64,000 nt of DNA from Paramyrothecium sp. XJ0827 (GCA_020881915.1 JAJFPB010000009.1:3100001-3164000); one strand, 5' to 3'. Counted from the first letter of the stretch, positions 22,501-35,100 are shown. Made by a program: numbers and translations. Notes: a model not told the origin generated them from the letters alone.

Positions 22501-24162
22501 AATCTACTTTATATATATAGAAGTTACTTTTAGTAGGTTCTACTAGGAATTTAATATCTTATAGTACTTAAAGTACTTTATATATATACTTTTTATATTA
22601 TTTTTTATTTTCTAAGAAAATAAGTATATTATTTAAGTAAATAATAATAAAGTTATTTATAAATTTTCTTAAAATATAATTAATTATATATTAAAATATA
22701 ATTAATATATTAATTAAATTAAATAATATTACTAGGGTTTTAAAGAGTTTAAATTTTATATAAAAGGTAATTTTCTATTTATTTCCTTTTTTTATTTTAA
22801 TTAAATTATAAATATTTTTAAAATTAAGTATAATAAAAATTATTTTATTATATAAGTAATCTTTTATTTTAGTAATAAGAAATAAAAATATTTTATTCTT
22901 AATAGTAATATTATTAAGTTAGTAGTAGTTTATATATAAATAGAGTTTTTTATTTTTTTTTAAAATAAATATAATAAGGTATTTAGTAAGTAATATTAAT
23001 TATTAAATATATTCTTTCTTAAGGTTCTTATTAATATATTTCTTTAGTATTTTTAATTCTTTAGTATTAAGATTATAAATTAGTAGAAAGTAGGTCTTTT
23101 TTTTATTAATTAAGTAGATTTTATAGTTCTATTTTAAGTATTTAGGGAATCTACTTTTTAGGTTTTTTATAAATAGCTTTATATATTTATAATATCTCTT
23201 TAGGATATTTATAAGTCTATTTTCTACTTCTTATTTTATTTATATTTATTTCTTAATACTATATATAAGAGTATAAATAAGATTAATTACTTTTTACTTA
23301 TAGGTAAATACTACTTAGCTCTATTTATATTATATACTAGATTATATTTTATTATTAGTTAATACTTTAGCTTTTACTTAATAATTTTTTTATTTTAGGA
23401 GAGTTCTTTTTTTTTTAAATAAAGTTTTATTATAAATATTTATTTCCTTCTTTTTTTTTTATTTTCTTTTCTTTATTTAAAATAATTATAATTTTATTAT
23501 TATAACTTAGCTAATATTCTAATTAAAGGTAGATCTTTAATCTTTTAGTTATAACTTATCTAGAAATATATTAGATTAAATATATATAATATTAAGAATA
23601 ACTTAATATATAGTTCCTTATATTATTATATAAAGAACTACTTTCTTATTTATTAGTTCTTAATTATAAATAAATAGGATTTCTTCTATATTTATAGCTT
23701 TATATAATTTCTTCTTTTTTCTTTATAGGATTTTATATTAGTTTATAAAATTAGAATTAATATAATTTTCCTTAGTACTAATATTTATTTTAGTATTAAT
23801 AATTATATTCTAAATTATAAAGTTAATATAGTACTCTTATTACTTTACTTATTCTTATTTTTAGATTATAATAATAATTTATTACTTTCTTCTATTACTT
23901 TATAATCTAATTATAGTTAATAGATCTTATTTTTTATTTAATTACTTTATATTAGGATCTTATTAATTTTCTAGTTAGTTTCTCTAATATTAATAAGTAA
24001 TTTATTACTTATCTTCTTTATATAAATAATATATCTATAGTAGGTTTAGTATAAGTAATAATATTCTTTATACTTCTAGATATATTCTTTCTCTATAATA
24101 TTTATTATCTTAGGTTCTATTTCCTTATAAAGATATATTCTTTTTATTTTATACTTTTTATA
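18987..24162 (-). mobile_element. RIP-degraded chromovirus copy, left (minus-oriented, 5'-truncated)
   Basis: This whole stretch aligns by eye to the younger copy at 24256-32184 in the same orientation, but nearly every C and G has become T or A. For example, the RT region near 22600-22980 follows 27830-28230, and the chromodomain/linker region near 20380-20640 follows 25600-25900. Order along the plus strand is LTR, chromodomain end, integrase, RNase H, RT and protease-side sequence, ending where it corresponds to about 29400 of the young copy. No usable reading frame remains. It joins an inverted copy near 24162. Confidence 0.85.
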
Positions 24163-24255
24163 ACTAAAGAACTAAAAATATTAAATAAATATATTAATAA
24201 GAACCTAAAAAAAAATATATATTTAATAATTAATATTACTTATTAAATATCTTAT
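24163..24255 (+). mobile_element. RIP-degraded chromovirus copy, right (plus-oriented), first piece
   Basis: The reverse complement of this segment matches the RT-upstream part of the left copy (about 22977-23075) and of the young copy (about 28235-28330). It is therefore the beginning of a plus-oriented copy that is then split by the young element and continues at 32185. Confidence 0.75.
24251..24255. repeat. Target-site duplication CTTAT (left)
   Basis: Five bases directly before the LTR start at 24256. They are identical to 32185-32189 directly after the other LTR. Confidence 0.85.
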
Positions 24256-24862
24256 TGTGACGATCTGAGGGTAGCCTTATACCGGAAGGTATAGGGTAAC
24301 TAAGGATTGTTGGGGGTTCGTTTGTCCTTAGACAGAATGATGGGAAAGTATCTGAAGTACACAAGGGGTTGTTACTAGTCTATGAGAGAATAGTGCGATG
24401 AAGGTTATCTTGGGGACTGTATGTTATTGATAGCTGGTTGTCTTCTATCTATTCTGAGGTAGAGTTCTCCTATCTATATACTTGTTGTGTTATCTGGGAT
24501 CTGGGGATTATACTTTAGATCCCTAGATCCGGATCTGGGGATTATTCTCTAGATCCTATGATCTCGCCCTTATTGGTTGGAGGGGCCGCTAGTCTTCTTT
24601 CCGCCTAGCCAGGCTGGTACCGTACCCCTTTGAATCCCTAGGATGGCTATAGCGTTGCGCCCAATGTATTCCCCTGTTGTGCGCCTGAACCTGTTACTCT
24701 GTTGGTCCTACGTGACCATGTCTTTGGTGAGGGTTGGCATGTGTTTGAATTGTGGTCCTCCAACCGGTTCGTCTAGTTCCTCTATGTAGCATCCGTTATA
24801 GCTGGTGCGGGTCATTGTTATTCCGTTCTGGCTTAGTTATGAGGTTAGTGCGGGTTGTGACA
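24256..24862 (-). repeat. 3' LTR of the young chromovirus
   Basis: 607 bp, same length as the partner at 31578-32184 with no gaps seen. Differences I could find (about 17) are all C/T on the plus strand. The polypurine tract adjoins it on the internal side. Confidence 0.92.
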
Positions 24863-24867
24863 CGATA

Positions 24868-24878
24868 CTCCTCCTTCT
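24868..24878 (-). other. Polypurine tract of the young chromovirus
   Basis: AGAAGGAGGAG on the minus strand lies five bases from the inner edge of the LTR at 24862, where plus-strand DNA synthesis is primed in LTR elements. It confirms the minus orientation of the element. Confidence 0.75.
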
Positions 24879-24982
24879 GAGGCCGTGTCTTGCGGCCTAG
24901 TGTCTTGTTCGTATATAAGGTCGATGGTTCCCTCGTTCGGTAGGTTTCTCTTTCTTGTCCTCTTCCCGCGTATGTGGTTACC

Positions 24983-25582
24983 ATGCCTAACTGAGTAGCG
25001 AAGAGTGCTAATACCTGTGTCCGCTATCTAAAAACCGTTTAGTGCGATAATTTGCTGGAGCTTATTTTTAAATCTTCTGTTACTATGCCTTCTTGTGGCT
25101 ACTGCGAAAAGCAGCGTCGAGAGTGCGTTGCTTCTCCTGATGATTCTTCTTGTTGCTATGAGTGCGTTCGTGATTATTAATTGATGTGCGACGCTTAAGG
25201 TCTTTTGGCTGCCCAACTTCGGAAAATTGCGTCTTAACATTCTAAACTTGAGGCCGAGTTGGAGGCCGCCGAGGACGCTCGATGCGCTATGGACGCCAAG
25301 GTGGAGCGTCTGCGGAAACAGAAGAAATTGTGGTTCGAAAAGATGATGCGGGCGATTTTGAGGGGTCTTGATTCTGTGGAAGAGTTGGAGTGGGTTGAGC
25401 AGGAGGAGGCGGAGTGTCTTGTGGTGGCTCCGGCTTGTTCCTCTACTGAGGACCTTCTTGGTTCTGATTTTACTTCCTCTTGGGATGCGGTTTATCCCGA
25501 CGTTGCTCTGGATCCTTCTTTGCTTGCGACGATGGGTTTCGCGGCGGGTTCTTTAGTGCTGCGTGCTTCTGAAACTAGTTGA
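24983..25582 (+). pseudogene. Antisense accessory frame between chromodomain and 3' LTR
   Basis: One plus-strand frame runs from ATG 24983 to TGA 25580-25582, opposite to gag and pol. It is broken only by stops explainable by C-to-T: TGA and TAG before 25050, and three TAA between 25170 and 25250. With those ignored it encodes about 199 residues. The middle has a compact cysteine cluster (PSCGYCEKQRREC...SSCCYEC), followed by a Glu/Ala/Lys/Arg-rich probable coiled coil and an acidic, Leu-rich tail. The region 25259-25582 is still open. I recall antisense proteins with a Cys-rich start and coiled coil at this place in other fungal gypsy elements, but no function is known. Confidence 0.6.
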
Positions 25583-25614
25583 GGATCTTAGGGGCGTTTT
25601 CTAGGTTGTCCGGG

Positions 25615-28600
25615 GTTTCCTATGTGTTTTCGCTGTCGTCGTAGTTTTTCCATTTGACGAAATACAGTTCTTTGCTGTCTTTGGTTTGTTTGTACGCGAC
25701 TATTTGTTCTACTTTGTATTCTTCTTCTTTTGCGAGTACCTCGATAGATTCTTCTGTGGGTTTGTTGTCTGGTGCTGGTTCTAGGAGTGCTACGTGAAAT
25801 ACTGGGTGGCATTTTATTGTGTCCGGGAGTTCTAGTTTGTAGTTGATGTCTTTGATTCTGCGTAAGATTTTGAAGGGTCTGAGTTTTTTGTAGTCCAGCT
25901 TGTTGCTTGGTTGCGTTGTTTTTATGTTTTTTCTGAGTAGGTAGACCATGTCTCCCTCCTTGAAGATCGGCTCCGGTGATCTTTTTGCGTTATAATGTTT
26001 CTTTATTTTCTGATTTATAAATGAAATTTCTTGTTTTATTGCGTTGTGCAATTGTTTGAGTTCTTTTGCCTTGATGATGGCTAGTTCGTTGAGGGGTCCT
26101 TTACGTTTGGTGTGCTTGATGGTTGGTTTAAACCCGTAATTTGCGTAGAATGGTGATATTTTGGTGGTTTTTGACTTGGTACTGTTGTAGTAGTATTGCG
26201 CTATAGGTAGCTATTTTACCTAATCCTTCTGCTGGTAGTTGATGTAATAGCGGAGGTATTGTTCTAAGGTTTGATTTATGTGTTCTGTTTGTCTATTTGT
26301 CTGTGGATGGTAGGTAGTGCTTAGTTTGTGGTTAATGCCTAGGAGAGCTGCTAATTCTTGCTAGAACTTGGATGCGAATGTGGGTCCTCTGTCGGAGATG
26401 ATTTCTTCTGGCGTGCTATGTTGGCTTGTAATGTACTTGTAATAGTGGTATGCTATGTCTTTGGCGTTAGTTGCCTTGTTGTAGGCGATGAAGTAGGCGT
26501 ATTTGGTGAACCTATTGAGAATAACGAAAATGCTGTTATAGCTGTCTTTAGAGCTTGGCTTCTTTGATTGGGGAAGCTTAATGATGAAGTCCTATGAGAT
26601 CGATTGCCAGGGTCTAGTTGGTACTGGTAGTGGTTGGAGGTGTCTGTAAGGTTTGTGCCTTGAGGTTTTGGTTTTGTTGCAGATGTTGCATTTTCTTATG
26701 ACTCTTTTTACGTCTTTCTTTATCCCAGGGTAGCTGTATGTCCGATATACTGCTTCTATGGTTTTTCTGATTCCCTTGTGTCTAATGGTACGGTGTCCGT
26801 GGATTTCGGTTAGAATTTCTTCTCTTATTTCTTCTGGAATCTATATTCGGTTGTTGTGTATGGGTACCGCGCTGTGTTCTATTTTTGCTTCTATGGGTAC
26901 TTCTATGATGTGTGTGATGTGTTTCTTGCTCCATTCTCTGATTTTGTTGTACTACTTGTCTTCGGTTTCGATCCTGTGGGTTTCGATTAGGTTGATGGTT
27001 TTCTGCTTGTAGTTCCCTTCTGAGTTGAGGTGTAATAGTTGTTGCGTTACCTTGGGGATTTCTTGCTTGTATTTGCTTTTCTGGCTTAGTGCGTCAGCGC
27101 GTCCGTTCTCGGATCCTTTCTGGTGGATGATCTCGTAATTAAAAGGTGCGAGTGTTTCTGCATAGCGGACTTGTCTTGCTGTCAGGGTTTGGGTTGTGGC
27201 GAAGTAGGCAATGTTTCGGTGGTCGGTGTAGACCTTGACCTTGTGTTCCGTACCCATGAGGTAATGTCGAAATTCCTTGAATGCTTCGACAATTGCTATG
27301 AACTCTTTGTTGTAGATGGGGTAGCGGAGCGGAGGTCCGGTGATTTTCTTGGACTAGAAAGCAATGGGGTGTAGGAGTTTGTTATCTCCGATTTGTCTGA
27401 TGGTGGTGCTAAGGGCGTAGTCGGAGGCGTTGGTTTCTAGGATGATTTGCTTCTTTGGGTTGAAAGTTGCTAAAATAGGCTTACTGATGATTTGTTCTTT
27501 GATTTCTTTAAAGGCTTGCTGGGCCTCTGAGGTCTATTTGAAAGGTACGTCTTTTTTGGTTAGATCCGTCAGTGGTCTGGTGATCTTTCTAAAGTGTTTG
27601 ATGAAGCGTCTGTAATAGTTTGTGAATCCTAGGAAACTCTGGATGTCTTTGATGTTATCTGTGGGGGGCTTCTACTCCTTGACTGCTGCGATTTTGCTTT
27701 TCTCCATTTGAATCTTGTTGGGTCGAATGGTGTGTCCGAGGAAATCTACTTCGTGTACGTGGAAGTTACTCTTGGTGGGTTCCACTAGAAGTTTGGCGTC
27801 TTGTAGCGCCTGGAGCACTTTATGTATGTGCTCTTTGTGTTGTTCCTTGTTTTCTGAGAAGATGAGTATGTCGTCCAAGTAGATTACGATGAAGTCGTCT
27901 ACGAATTCTCTTAAAATGTAGTTGATTATGCGTTGAAATGTAGTTGGTGTGTTGGTTAGGCCGAATGGTATTACTAAGGTTTCGAAGAGTCCGAATTTCG
28001 TACGAAATGCGGTCTTCTATTTGTCTCCTTTCTTTATTCTGATTAGGTTGTAGGTGCCTTTGAGGTCGAGTGCGGTGAAGATCGTTTTACTGTGCAGATG
28101 ATCTCTTATTTCGGTGATGAGGGGCAAAGGTGTCCTGTCTTTGATTGTAATGTTGTTTAGTTGGCGATAGTCCATGTATAGGCGGAGTTTTCTGTTTTTT
28201 TTTGGGACGAACATAATAGGGTATCCGGCGGGTGATGTTGATTGTTGGATGTATTCTTTTTTGAGGTTCTTGTTAATGTATTCTTTTAATGTCTTCAGTT
28301 CTTTGGCATTGAGGTTGTAGATCGGTAGGAAATGGGTCTTTTTTCTGTCGATCAGGCAGATTTTGTGGTCCTATTCTGAGTGTTCGGGGAGCCTACTTTC
28401 CAGGTTTTCCGCGAATAGCTTTGTGTATTTGCGGTACTTTTCTGGGATGTTTGCGAGTCTGTCTTCTACTTCTTGTTTTGCTTGCGTTTGCTCCTTGATG
28501 CTGTGCGTAAGGGTGTGGATGAGGTTGATTGCTTTTCTTTTATAGGTGGATACTGCTTGGCTCTGCTTGTGTTGTATATTAGGTTGTATTCCGTTGTTGG

Positions 28601-29150
28601 TTAATACTTTGGCTTTTGCCTGATGATTCTTCTGTCTTAGGAGGGTCCTTCCTTTCCTGGACGGGGTTTTGTTGCAAATGTTTGCTTCTTTCCTTCCTTT
28701 TGGTTTCCTTTTCCTTGCTTGGGGCGGTCGCGATTCTGCTATTGTGACTTGGCCAGTGTCCCAGTTAAAGGTGGGTCTTCGATCTTTTAACCATGGTTTG
28801 CCCAGGAGTATGTCGGATCGGGTGCTGATGATGTCTAGAGTGACTTCGTAGGTGATCCCTTGCGTTGTTGCGCTGAGGGTAACTTCTCTGTTAACCTATC
28901 CTTGGTTGTAGGTGAGCGGAATACCTTCCGTGCTGGCGGCCTGGTATTTTCTTGCCTTTTTCCTCTATGGGATTTGGTGTTGGTTTACAAAATCTGGATT
29001 GATGTAATTTTCTTTGGCGCTAGTATTTACTCTGGCGTCGAATGTTACGCCCTGGACTGTGAAGTTAATGTAATACCCTTGCCGTTCTGCCTGGTCCTCT
29101 TTTTGGACTACGGCTATGGTATGTTGCTTTCTTCCGTCACCTTGTAGCCC
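25615..29150 (-). pseudogene. pol of the young chromovirus (protease-RT-RNase H-integrase-chromodomain)
   Basis: Read in the minus direction. The protease-side linker (29150-28400) is followed by RT with FVPKKNRKLR (near 28210), YLDD at about 27888-27877 and FLGHTI. RNase H has NASDYAL (about 27430) and TDHRNIAYF (about 27225). Integrase has H..H..CNIC zinc-binding residues (about 26790-26680), then DFI, ISDRGPTF and HPQTNRQTE. A terminal chromodomain has YFVKWKNYDDSENT (about 25660-25620). TAG stops replace an expected Trp at several points, for example after KKGDK, in PIAF-SKK, SIS-DFI and NT-E. The chromodomain is expected to direct integration to methylated-histone chromatin. Active proteins are unlikely. 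Confidence 0.88.
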
Positions 29151-31530
29151 GGTTACAGGTGATGGGCCTCGTTTTTTGCCTGGTTACTTTGGATAGGGAT
29201 CCTGTTGATCCTTTGTTTGGCTTCTCTGATGCTGATGGGCGATTTATTGCTTATCTCTTTTGTGTAGATGGTGTGCCCGTAGTAGGTTTGGTGTGGGTAG
29301 CAGTGTTCTTTGTGCTTCCGGGTGTATTCTTCCTTTGTGGTGCCTGTTATCTTGGGTTCTATTTCCCTGCGAAGGCGTATCCTTTCTGCCTTGTGTTTTT
29401 TGCAGTCGTAGTAGCGGCATAGGCTGTCTTCGGTGTAGCTGATCTCCATGGGGCCGGGTTCGGTCCCGTGGGCGGTGGGGGTTTTCTTCTTGTAGTTGCG
29501 GGTGGAGTGCCCCGTCCTGCAGTGGTGTTCCCTTCTTAGGAGCCCATCGAGAAATTGCGAGATCGCTGTTTCGATGTGTTCGTGGTCTTTGTTGAGGAGC
29601 GCGTTTTCTAACTGGGTGTACTCCCTTCTATATTTGCCTTGGAGTTGGTAGAGTCGGTTGATTTTTGTTTGGTAGTGTATCTGGCATTCGTTGGTTTCGT
29701 AGGTTTCTCCTGCCTCGAAGTACATTCTTCGGGGTATTCCTTGCTTGGTCTGAGGATTGCGATTTGATGCTGGAGGTGGTGTGTTTTGATCTCCTAATAG
29801 GGTATCTCCTCGAATATGTAGGGGTTTTCCATCTTGGTGCCTCGTGCGCGCGTAGGGAATGCGTTTTGTTTAGCCTTGGTTGCAAGGTGGATCGGGCATT
29901 GGTGTATTACGTAAGACGCCCATGAGATTTTGTTATGTCTGTAGTGATTGGGGTTGAATAGGGGGTCGCATTGAGAGTTGATGGTGAACCTTGCTCCCCA
30001 TAAGTTTATGGCTGCCTTCGTGGTTACTGCTTGGATGTATACTTCCCGATCTCCAAGGAGTGGGTTGTATTGTTTGGTCCCGGCTTCGACTAGTGTGTGG
30101 TTGAGTGGGAGTGGGGCACCTTCGGCGGTGTTTGCGCTGGATTCTGATTTGTCATCTGAGGGTTCGCTGACCGTGGGTGTGTTGCATAGTGAGTTGGTTA
30201 GACTGGTAATGTTGGATATGTCTTCGATCGTTACTTGTCGATTGGGGATGTCCTCGGTGGGTTCCTGTTTCTCGATGATGTTAATGGTGCGTTGTTCTAC
30301 AATATTAATATTTTGCTTGTTTTCCGTAACTGGCCGAAGGTGCGTTTTCTTGCCTTCCTGAGGCTTGCTTTGGCAGTTGCGGGTATAGTGTCCCTTTTTT
30401 TTGCAGTTGTAGCAAGTGAGGTCCTTGCTTTTTTGGATGGTGTTGATTTCTATGGGTCCAGGGGCGGTTCCAAAAGAAGTGGGGATGAATTTCTTCTTTC
30501 CTTGGTTTGCCTAGTAGGGGGTTTTGAATTTCTTTGCTTTGTCTTCTTGTTCCCGTTCCTTGCGGCGTTCCTAATTGCGGTTGTTGATTTCTACTGCTTT
30601 GTGTATGTATTCCGATAGTGAGACTTTGTCGCGCTTGACTTTGATGAGTTTGTCTTTTATGTTGGGTTTAACCCTGTCGTAGAAGGTCTTCTTTAGGATA
30701 TCCTCTGGCTAATGGAGTGGCGCGGTGATGCGGAGGAACTTGGCGATAAGCTCAGCGCAGGACCTGGTCTGTCTAAGTGAGTTGAGGGCTCTCTTGGCGT
30801 CCTGTGTTTTATTGGTTGTCCCGAAAATGTGTCCGATTTCTTCCTCGAACTTCTGGAAGCTCGCGAAGACGCGTTCGGTGTAGTCTATTCGAAAGATGGA
30901 AGTGTTGTTGACGTAGTCTCGGAGTGTGGGCTTGAACTAGGTTTGTGCCTTCCCGGTTAGGTTGCGAGCCGCGAATATGACCCTATTATGGTTCTGTACG
31001 AAGAGTGAGGGGTAATCTAGGTAATATGCTTTGAGCGATGTAATGAATGTTTGGAGCTTGCTTGGGGTGCTGTCGAAGGGCTTGGGCTTTCTGGTTTGTA
31101 GGATGGCTCCCTTGTCTTTCTGGGCCCCTGTGGCTCCGCTGAGGTTTGTGTTCTGGAGTTGTTTGAGTATTTCCCCGTTTTTCTTAGATTCCTCTGCGTG
31201 GAGTTGTGCTATGTTGGCCATCTCCTTCTTGAGAGTTTTGACAAGCTGCTTTAGTTCGTAGGCTTGTTGAGCGTTAAGGACGTTGTCTTGGAGTTGATCG
31301 AGTTTTTTATTAGTGATCCGGATGTCCTCCCGGACTTTTGCTTGTAGGGCGGCGATTTTGTTGTTGTCGTTAGAGTCCGATTGCGAGGCCGGGTCTTTGC
31401 CCATGATGATGTTGTCTCCTGAGGGGGTTTTCTTGGGAGTGACCTTGGTGGGTGGAGGCCTTGGTGCCGCAGGGCGGGCTGCCTCCTTTCCCTTGGGGGT
31501 TGGCTTGGTTGACTTACCTGCCATTTTCAA
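29151..31530 (-). pseudogene. gag region of the young chromovirus
   Basis: The frame starts at ATG 31524 (or 31530), about 50 bases from the LTR. It opens with a Lys/Pro-rich basic segment, then a coiled-coil stretch (about 31400-31200), then the capsid-like core containing FITSLKAYYLDYPSLF. A CCHC zinc knuckle CYNCKKKGHYTRNC lies near 30410-30370. A second, imperfect Cys/His block occurs near 29520. The frame is interrupted by TAG at 30937-30939, and again near 30715 and 30570. In each case TGG (Trp) is the likely ancestor. Downstream of the knuckle the reading frame becomes hard to follow and no single polyprotein can be traced without correcting stops. Confidence 0.8.
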
Positions 31531-31577
31531 TATTGCTTCAGGTACGATGGCGTCGCCTGGAACAAGAGCTATTAATG

Positions 31578-32184
31578 TGTGATGATCTGAGGGTAGCCTT
31601 ATACCGGAAGGTATAGGGTAACTAAGGATCGTTGGGGGTTTGTTTGTCCTTAGACAGAATGATGGGAAAGTATCTGAAGTACATAAGGGGTTGTTACTAG
31701 TCTATGAGAGAATAGTGCGATGAAGGTTATCTTGGGGACTGTATGTTATTGATAGCTGGTTGTCTTTTATCTATTCTGAGGTAGAGTTCTCCTATCTATA
31801 TACTTGTTGTGTTATCTGGGATCTGGGGATTATACTTCAGATCCCTAGATCCGGATCTGGGGATTATTCTCTAGATCCTATGATCTCGCCCTTATTGGTT
31901 GGAGGGGCCGCTAGTCTTCTTTCTGCCTAGCTAGGCTGGTACTGTACCCCTTTGAATCCCTAGGATGGCTATAGCGTTGCGCCTAACGTATTCCCCTGTT
32001 GTGCGCCTGAACCTGTTACTCTGTTGGTCCTACGTGACTATGTCTTTGGTGAGGGTTGGCATGTGTTTGAATTGTGGTCCTCCAACCGGTTCGTCTAGTT
32101 CCTCTACGTAGCATCCGTTATAGCCGGTGCGGGTTATTGTTATTCCGTTCTGGCTTAGTTATGAGGTTAGTGCGGGTCGTGATA
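31578..32184 (-). repeat. 5' LTR of the young chromovirus
   Basis: 607 bp. The bases next to it on the internal side (minus strand CATTAATAGCTC) contain no TGG-type tRNA primer-binding site. Some chromoviruses self-prime, but that is only a possibility here. Confidence 0.92.
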
Positions 32185-32189
32185 CTTAT
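32185..32189. repeat. Target-site duplication CTTAT (right)
   Basis: Identical to 24251-24255. The uninterrupted family sequence at this point is CCTAT, so the target already carried a C-to-T change before insertion. Confidence 0.85.
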
Positions 32190-35100
32190 TATATTTATTC
32201 TAAAAAAAAATAAAAAACTCTACTTATATATAAATTATTACTAATTTAATAATATTATTATTAAAAATACTAAATTTTTATTTCTTATTATAAAAATAAG
32301 AGATTATTTATATAATAAAATAATTTTTATTATATTTAAACTTAAAAGTACTTATAATTTAATTAAAATAAAGAAAGAAAATAAATAAAAAATTATATTT
32401 TATATAAAATTTAGATTCTTTAAAACCTTAGTAATATTATTTAATTTAACTAATATATTAGCTATATTTTAATATATAATTAATTATATTTTAAAAGAAT
32501 TTATAAATAACTTTATTATTATTTATTTAAATAATATATTTATTTTCTTAGAAAATAAAAAATAATATAAAAATATATATATAAAGTACTTTAGATATTA
32601 TAAAATATTAAACTTTTAATAAAATCTATTAAAAGTAACTTCTATATATATAAAGTAAATTTCCTTAAATATATTATTTAATTTAATAAGATTTAAATAA
32701 AGAAAAATAAAGTTATAATAATTAAAAAATAGAAGTCCCCTATAAATAATATTAAAAATATTTAAAGTTTTTTAGAATTTACTAATTATTACTAATACTT
32801 TATTAAATACTTTAGGAAAATTACTAAATTACTAATAAATCTAATATAAAAAAATATACTTTTTAAATAAATCTTAGAGATCTAATAAATCTTTAAAGAA
32901 ATTAAAAAATAAATTATTAATAAATCTATTTTAATAACTTTTAATTTAAAGAAATAAATTATTTTAGAAACTAATATCTTTAATTATATCCTTAAAGCTA
33001 CTATTAAATAAATAAAAAATAATAGATTTTTATATTTTATTACTTTCTAATTTAAGAAAATTATTAGATCTTTACTTTATTACTTTATTTATAATAAAGA
33101 ATTAATAGTAATTATTAAAGTATTTAAGAAATTCTAATACTATCTTATAGATATAAAATATAAAATTAAGATCTATATTAATTATTAAAATATTACTTAC
33201 TTTATTATAATTTAAATTTTAATAATAAAATAAATCTATTATATAAAAATACTTATATTTTTTAATTATAAGATTATTTATTAAAAAGAATCTAAAAATA
33301 AATATATTAATATACTATACTAAAAAAGTAAATATAAATAAGAAATCCCTAAAGTAATATAGTAATTACTATATCTTAACTTAGAAAAGAACTATAAATA
33401 AAAAATTATTAATTTAATTAGAATCTATTAAATTAAAATAGAAAATAAATAATATAATAAAATTAGAAAATAAAGTAAAAAATATATTATATATATTATA
33501 GAAGTACTTATAAAAATAAGTATAGAATATAATTTAGTATCTATATATAATAACTAAATATAAATTCTAAAGAAAATATAAAAAGAAATTCTAATTAAAA
33601 TCTATAAGTATTATACTATTAGATATAAAGAAATTAAAAAAACTATAGAAGTAATATATTAAATATATAACTACTTTAAAATAAAGAAAGATATAAAAGG
33701 AATTATAAGAAAATATAATATTTATAATAAAAATAAAACTTTAAAATATAAATCTTATAAATACCTTAAATTACTACTAATATTAATTAAATCTTAGTAA
33801 TTAATCTTATAAGACTTTATTATTAAGTTCTCCTAATTAAAGAACCTAAGCTCTAAAGATAGCTATAATAGTATTTTTATTATTATTAATAAATTTATTA
33901 AATATATTTATTTTATTACTTATAATAAAGTAATAAATACTAAAGATATAATATATTATTTTTATAAGTATATTATAAGTTAATATAGTATATTAAAAGA
34001 AATTATTTTTAATAAAGAACCTATATTTATATTTAAATTCTAATAAGAATTAGTAGTTTTTTTAAATATTAATTATAAACTAAGTATAATTTATTATTTA
34101 TAAATAAATAAATAAATAGAATATATAAATTAAATCCTAAAGTAATATCTCTATTATTATATTAATTACTAATAAAAGAATTAAGTAAAATAACTAATTT
34201 ATAGTATAATATTACTATAATAGTACTAAATTAAAAACTACTAAAGTATTATTATTTTATATAAATTATAAATTTAAATTAATTATTAAATATATTAAAT
34301 ATAAAAATCCCTTAATAAATTAGCTATTATTAAAAAAAAAAAACTTAAATAATTATATAATATAATAAAATAAGAAATTTTATTTATAAATTAAAAAATA
34401 AAGAAATATTATAATATAAAAAGATTACTAGAATTAATCTTTAAAAAAAAAATATAGTTTATTTATTTAAAAAAATTATAAAAATAATATAACTAAGTAA
34501 TAAATTAAATTATAAAAAACTTAGATCTTTTAAAATTTTATATAAAATTAAAAATATTAATTATAAATTAGAACTTCTAAATATAATAAAGTACTACTTA
34601 ATATTTTATATTATACTTCTAGAATTAATACTAAATAATAAATCTATAGAAAAATTTATTAAGGTACTTATAAAAGAAGAAAAATATAAAATAAAATAAA
34701 TATTTATATATAAATAAATTAAAAATAATAAAGAACTATATTTTATTAAATAAAAAAATTATAATAAAAATAAAAATACTTAAAAATTACTTAAGTACTT
34801 AAATAAAGCTAGCTTAAAACTAAAGGAGTTTTAAAGTTAAATAAGACTTTAAAATTTAAGATTTATTAATTTATATTTAAAGAAAAAGTAATATTAAAAT
34901 AAATTAAGAATTAAATATTAAGAATAATCTTTATTTTTTTAATAAGAATCTCCTTCTTAATCTTAATATTCTTTATTAAGTAAATACTTTTATTCTTTAA
35001 GATCTAATACTAATAATATAATTATATTAAATAAGTTAGGAACTTAAAGAAAGTAATTTAATAATAAAGTAACTCTTTTTTTATTTTAATTTTCTTTTTC

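Larger units (their letters stand above)
24256..32184 (-). mobile_element. Full-length Ty3/gypsy chromovirus LTR retrotransposon, young copy
   Basis: The element of 7929 bp is flanked by CTTAT duplications and bounded by two 607-bp LTRs with TGT...ACA-type ends. Its genes read on the minus strand: Gag with zinc knuckle, protease region, RT with YLDD, RNase H, integrase with a zinc-binding HHCC and DDE-type core, and a chromodomain. It is nested in the right-hand RIP-degraded copy of its own family. Coding frames are interrupted mainly by TAG stops where Trp is expected. Base composition is near normal, in sharp contrast to the flanking copies, so it arrived much later. Confidence 0.92.

Noticed and set aside
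28363..29450. Several plus-strand frames of 60-100 codons inside the young chromovirus
   Set aside because: They are opposite pol, GT-skewed shadows without motifs. Only the frame at 24983-25582 had structure worth keeping.
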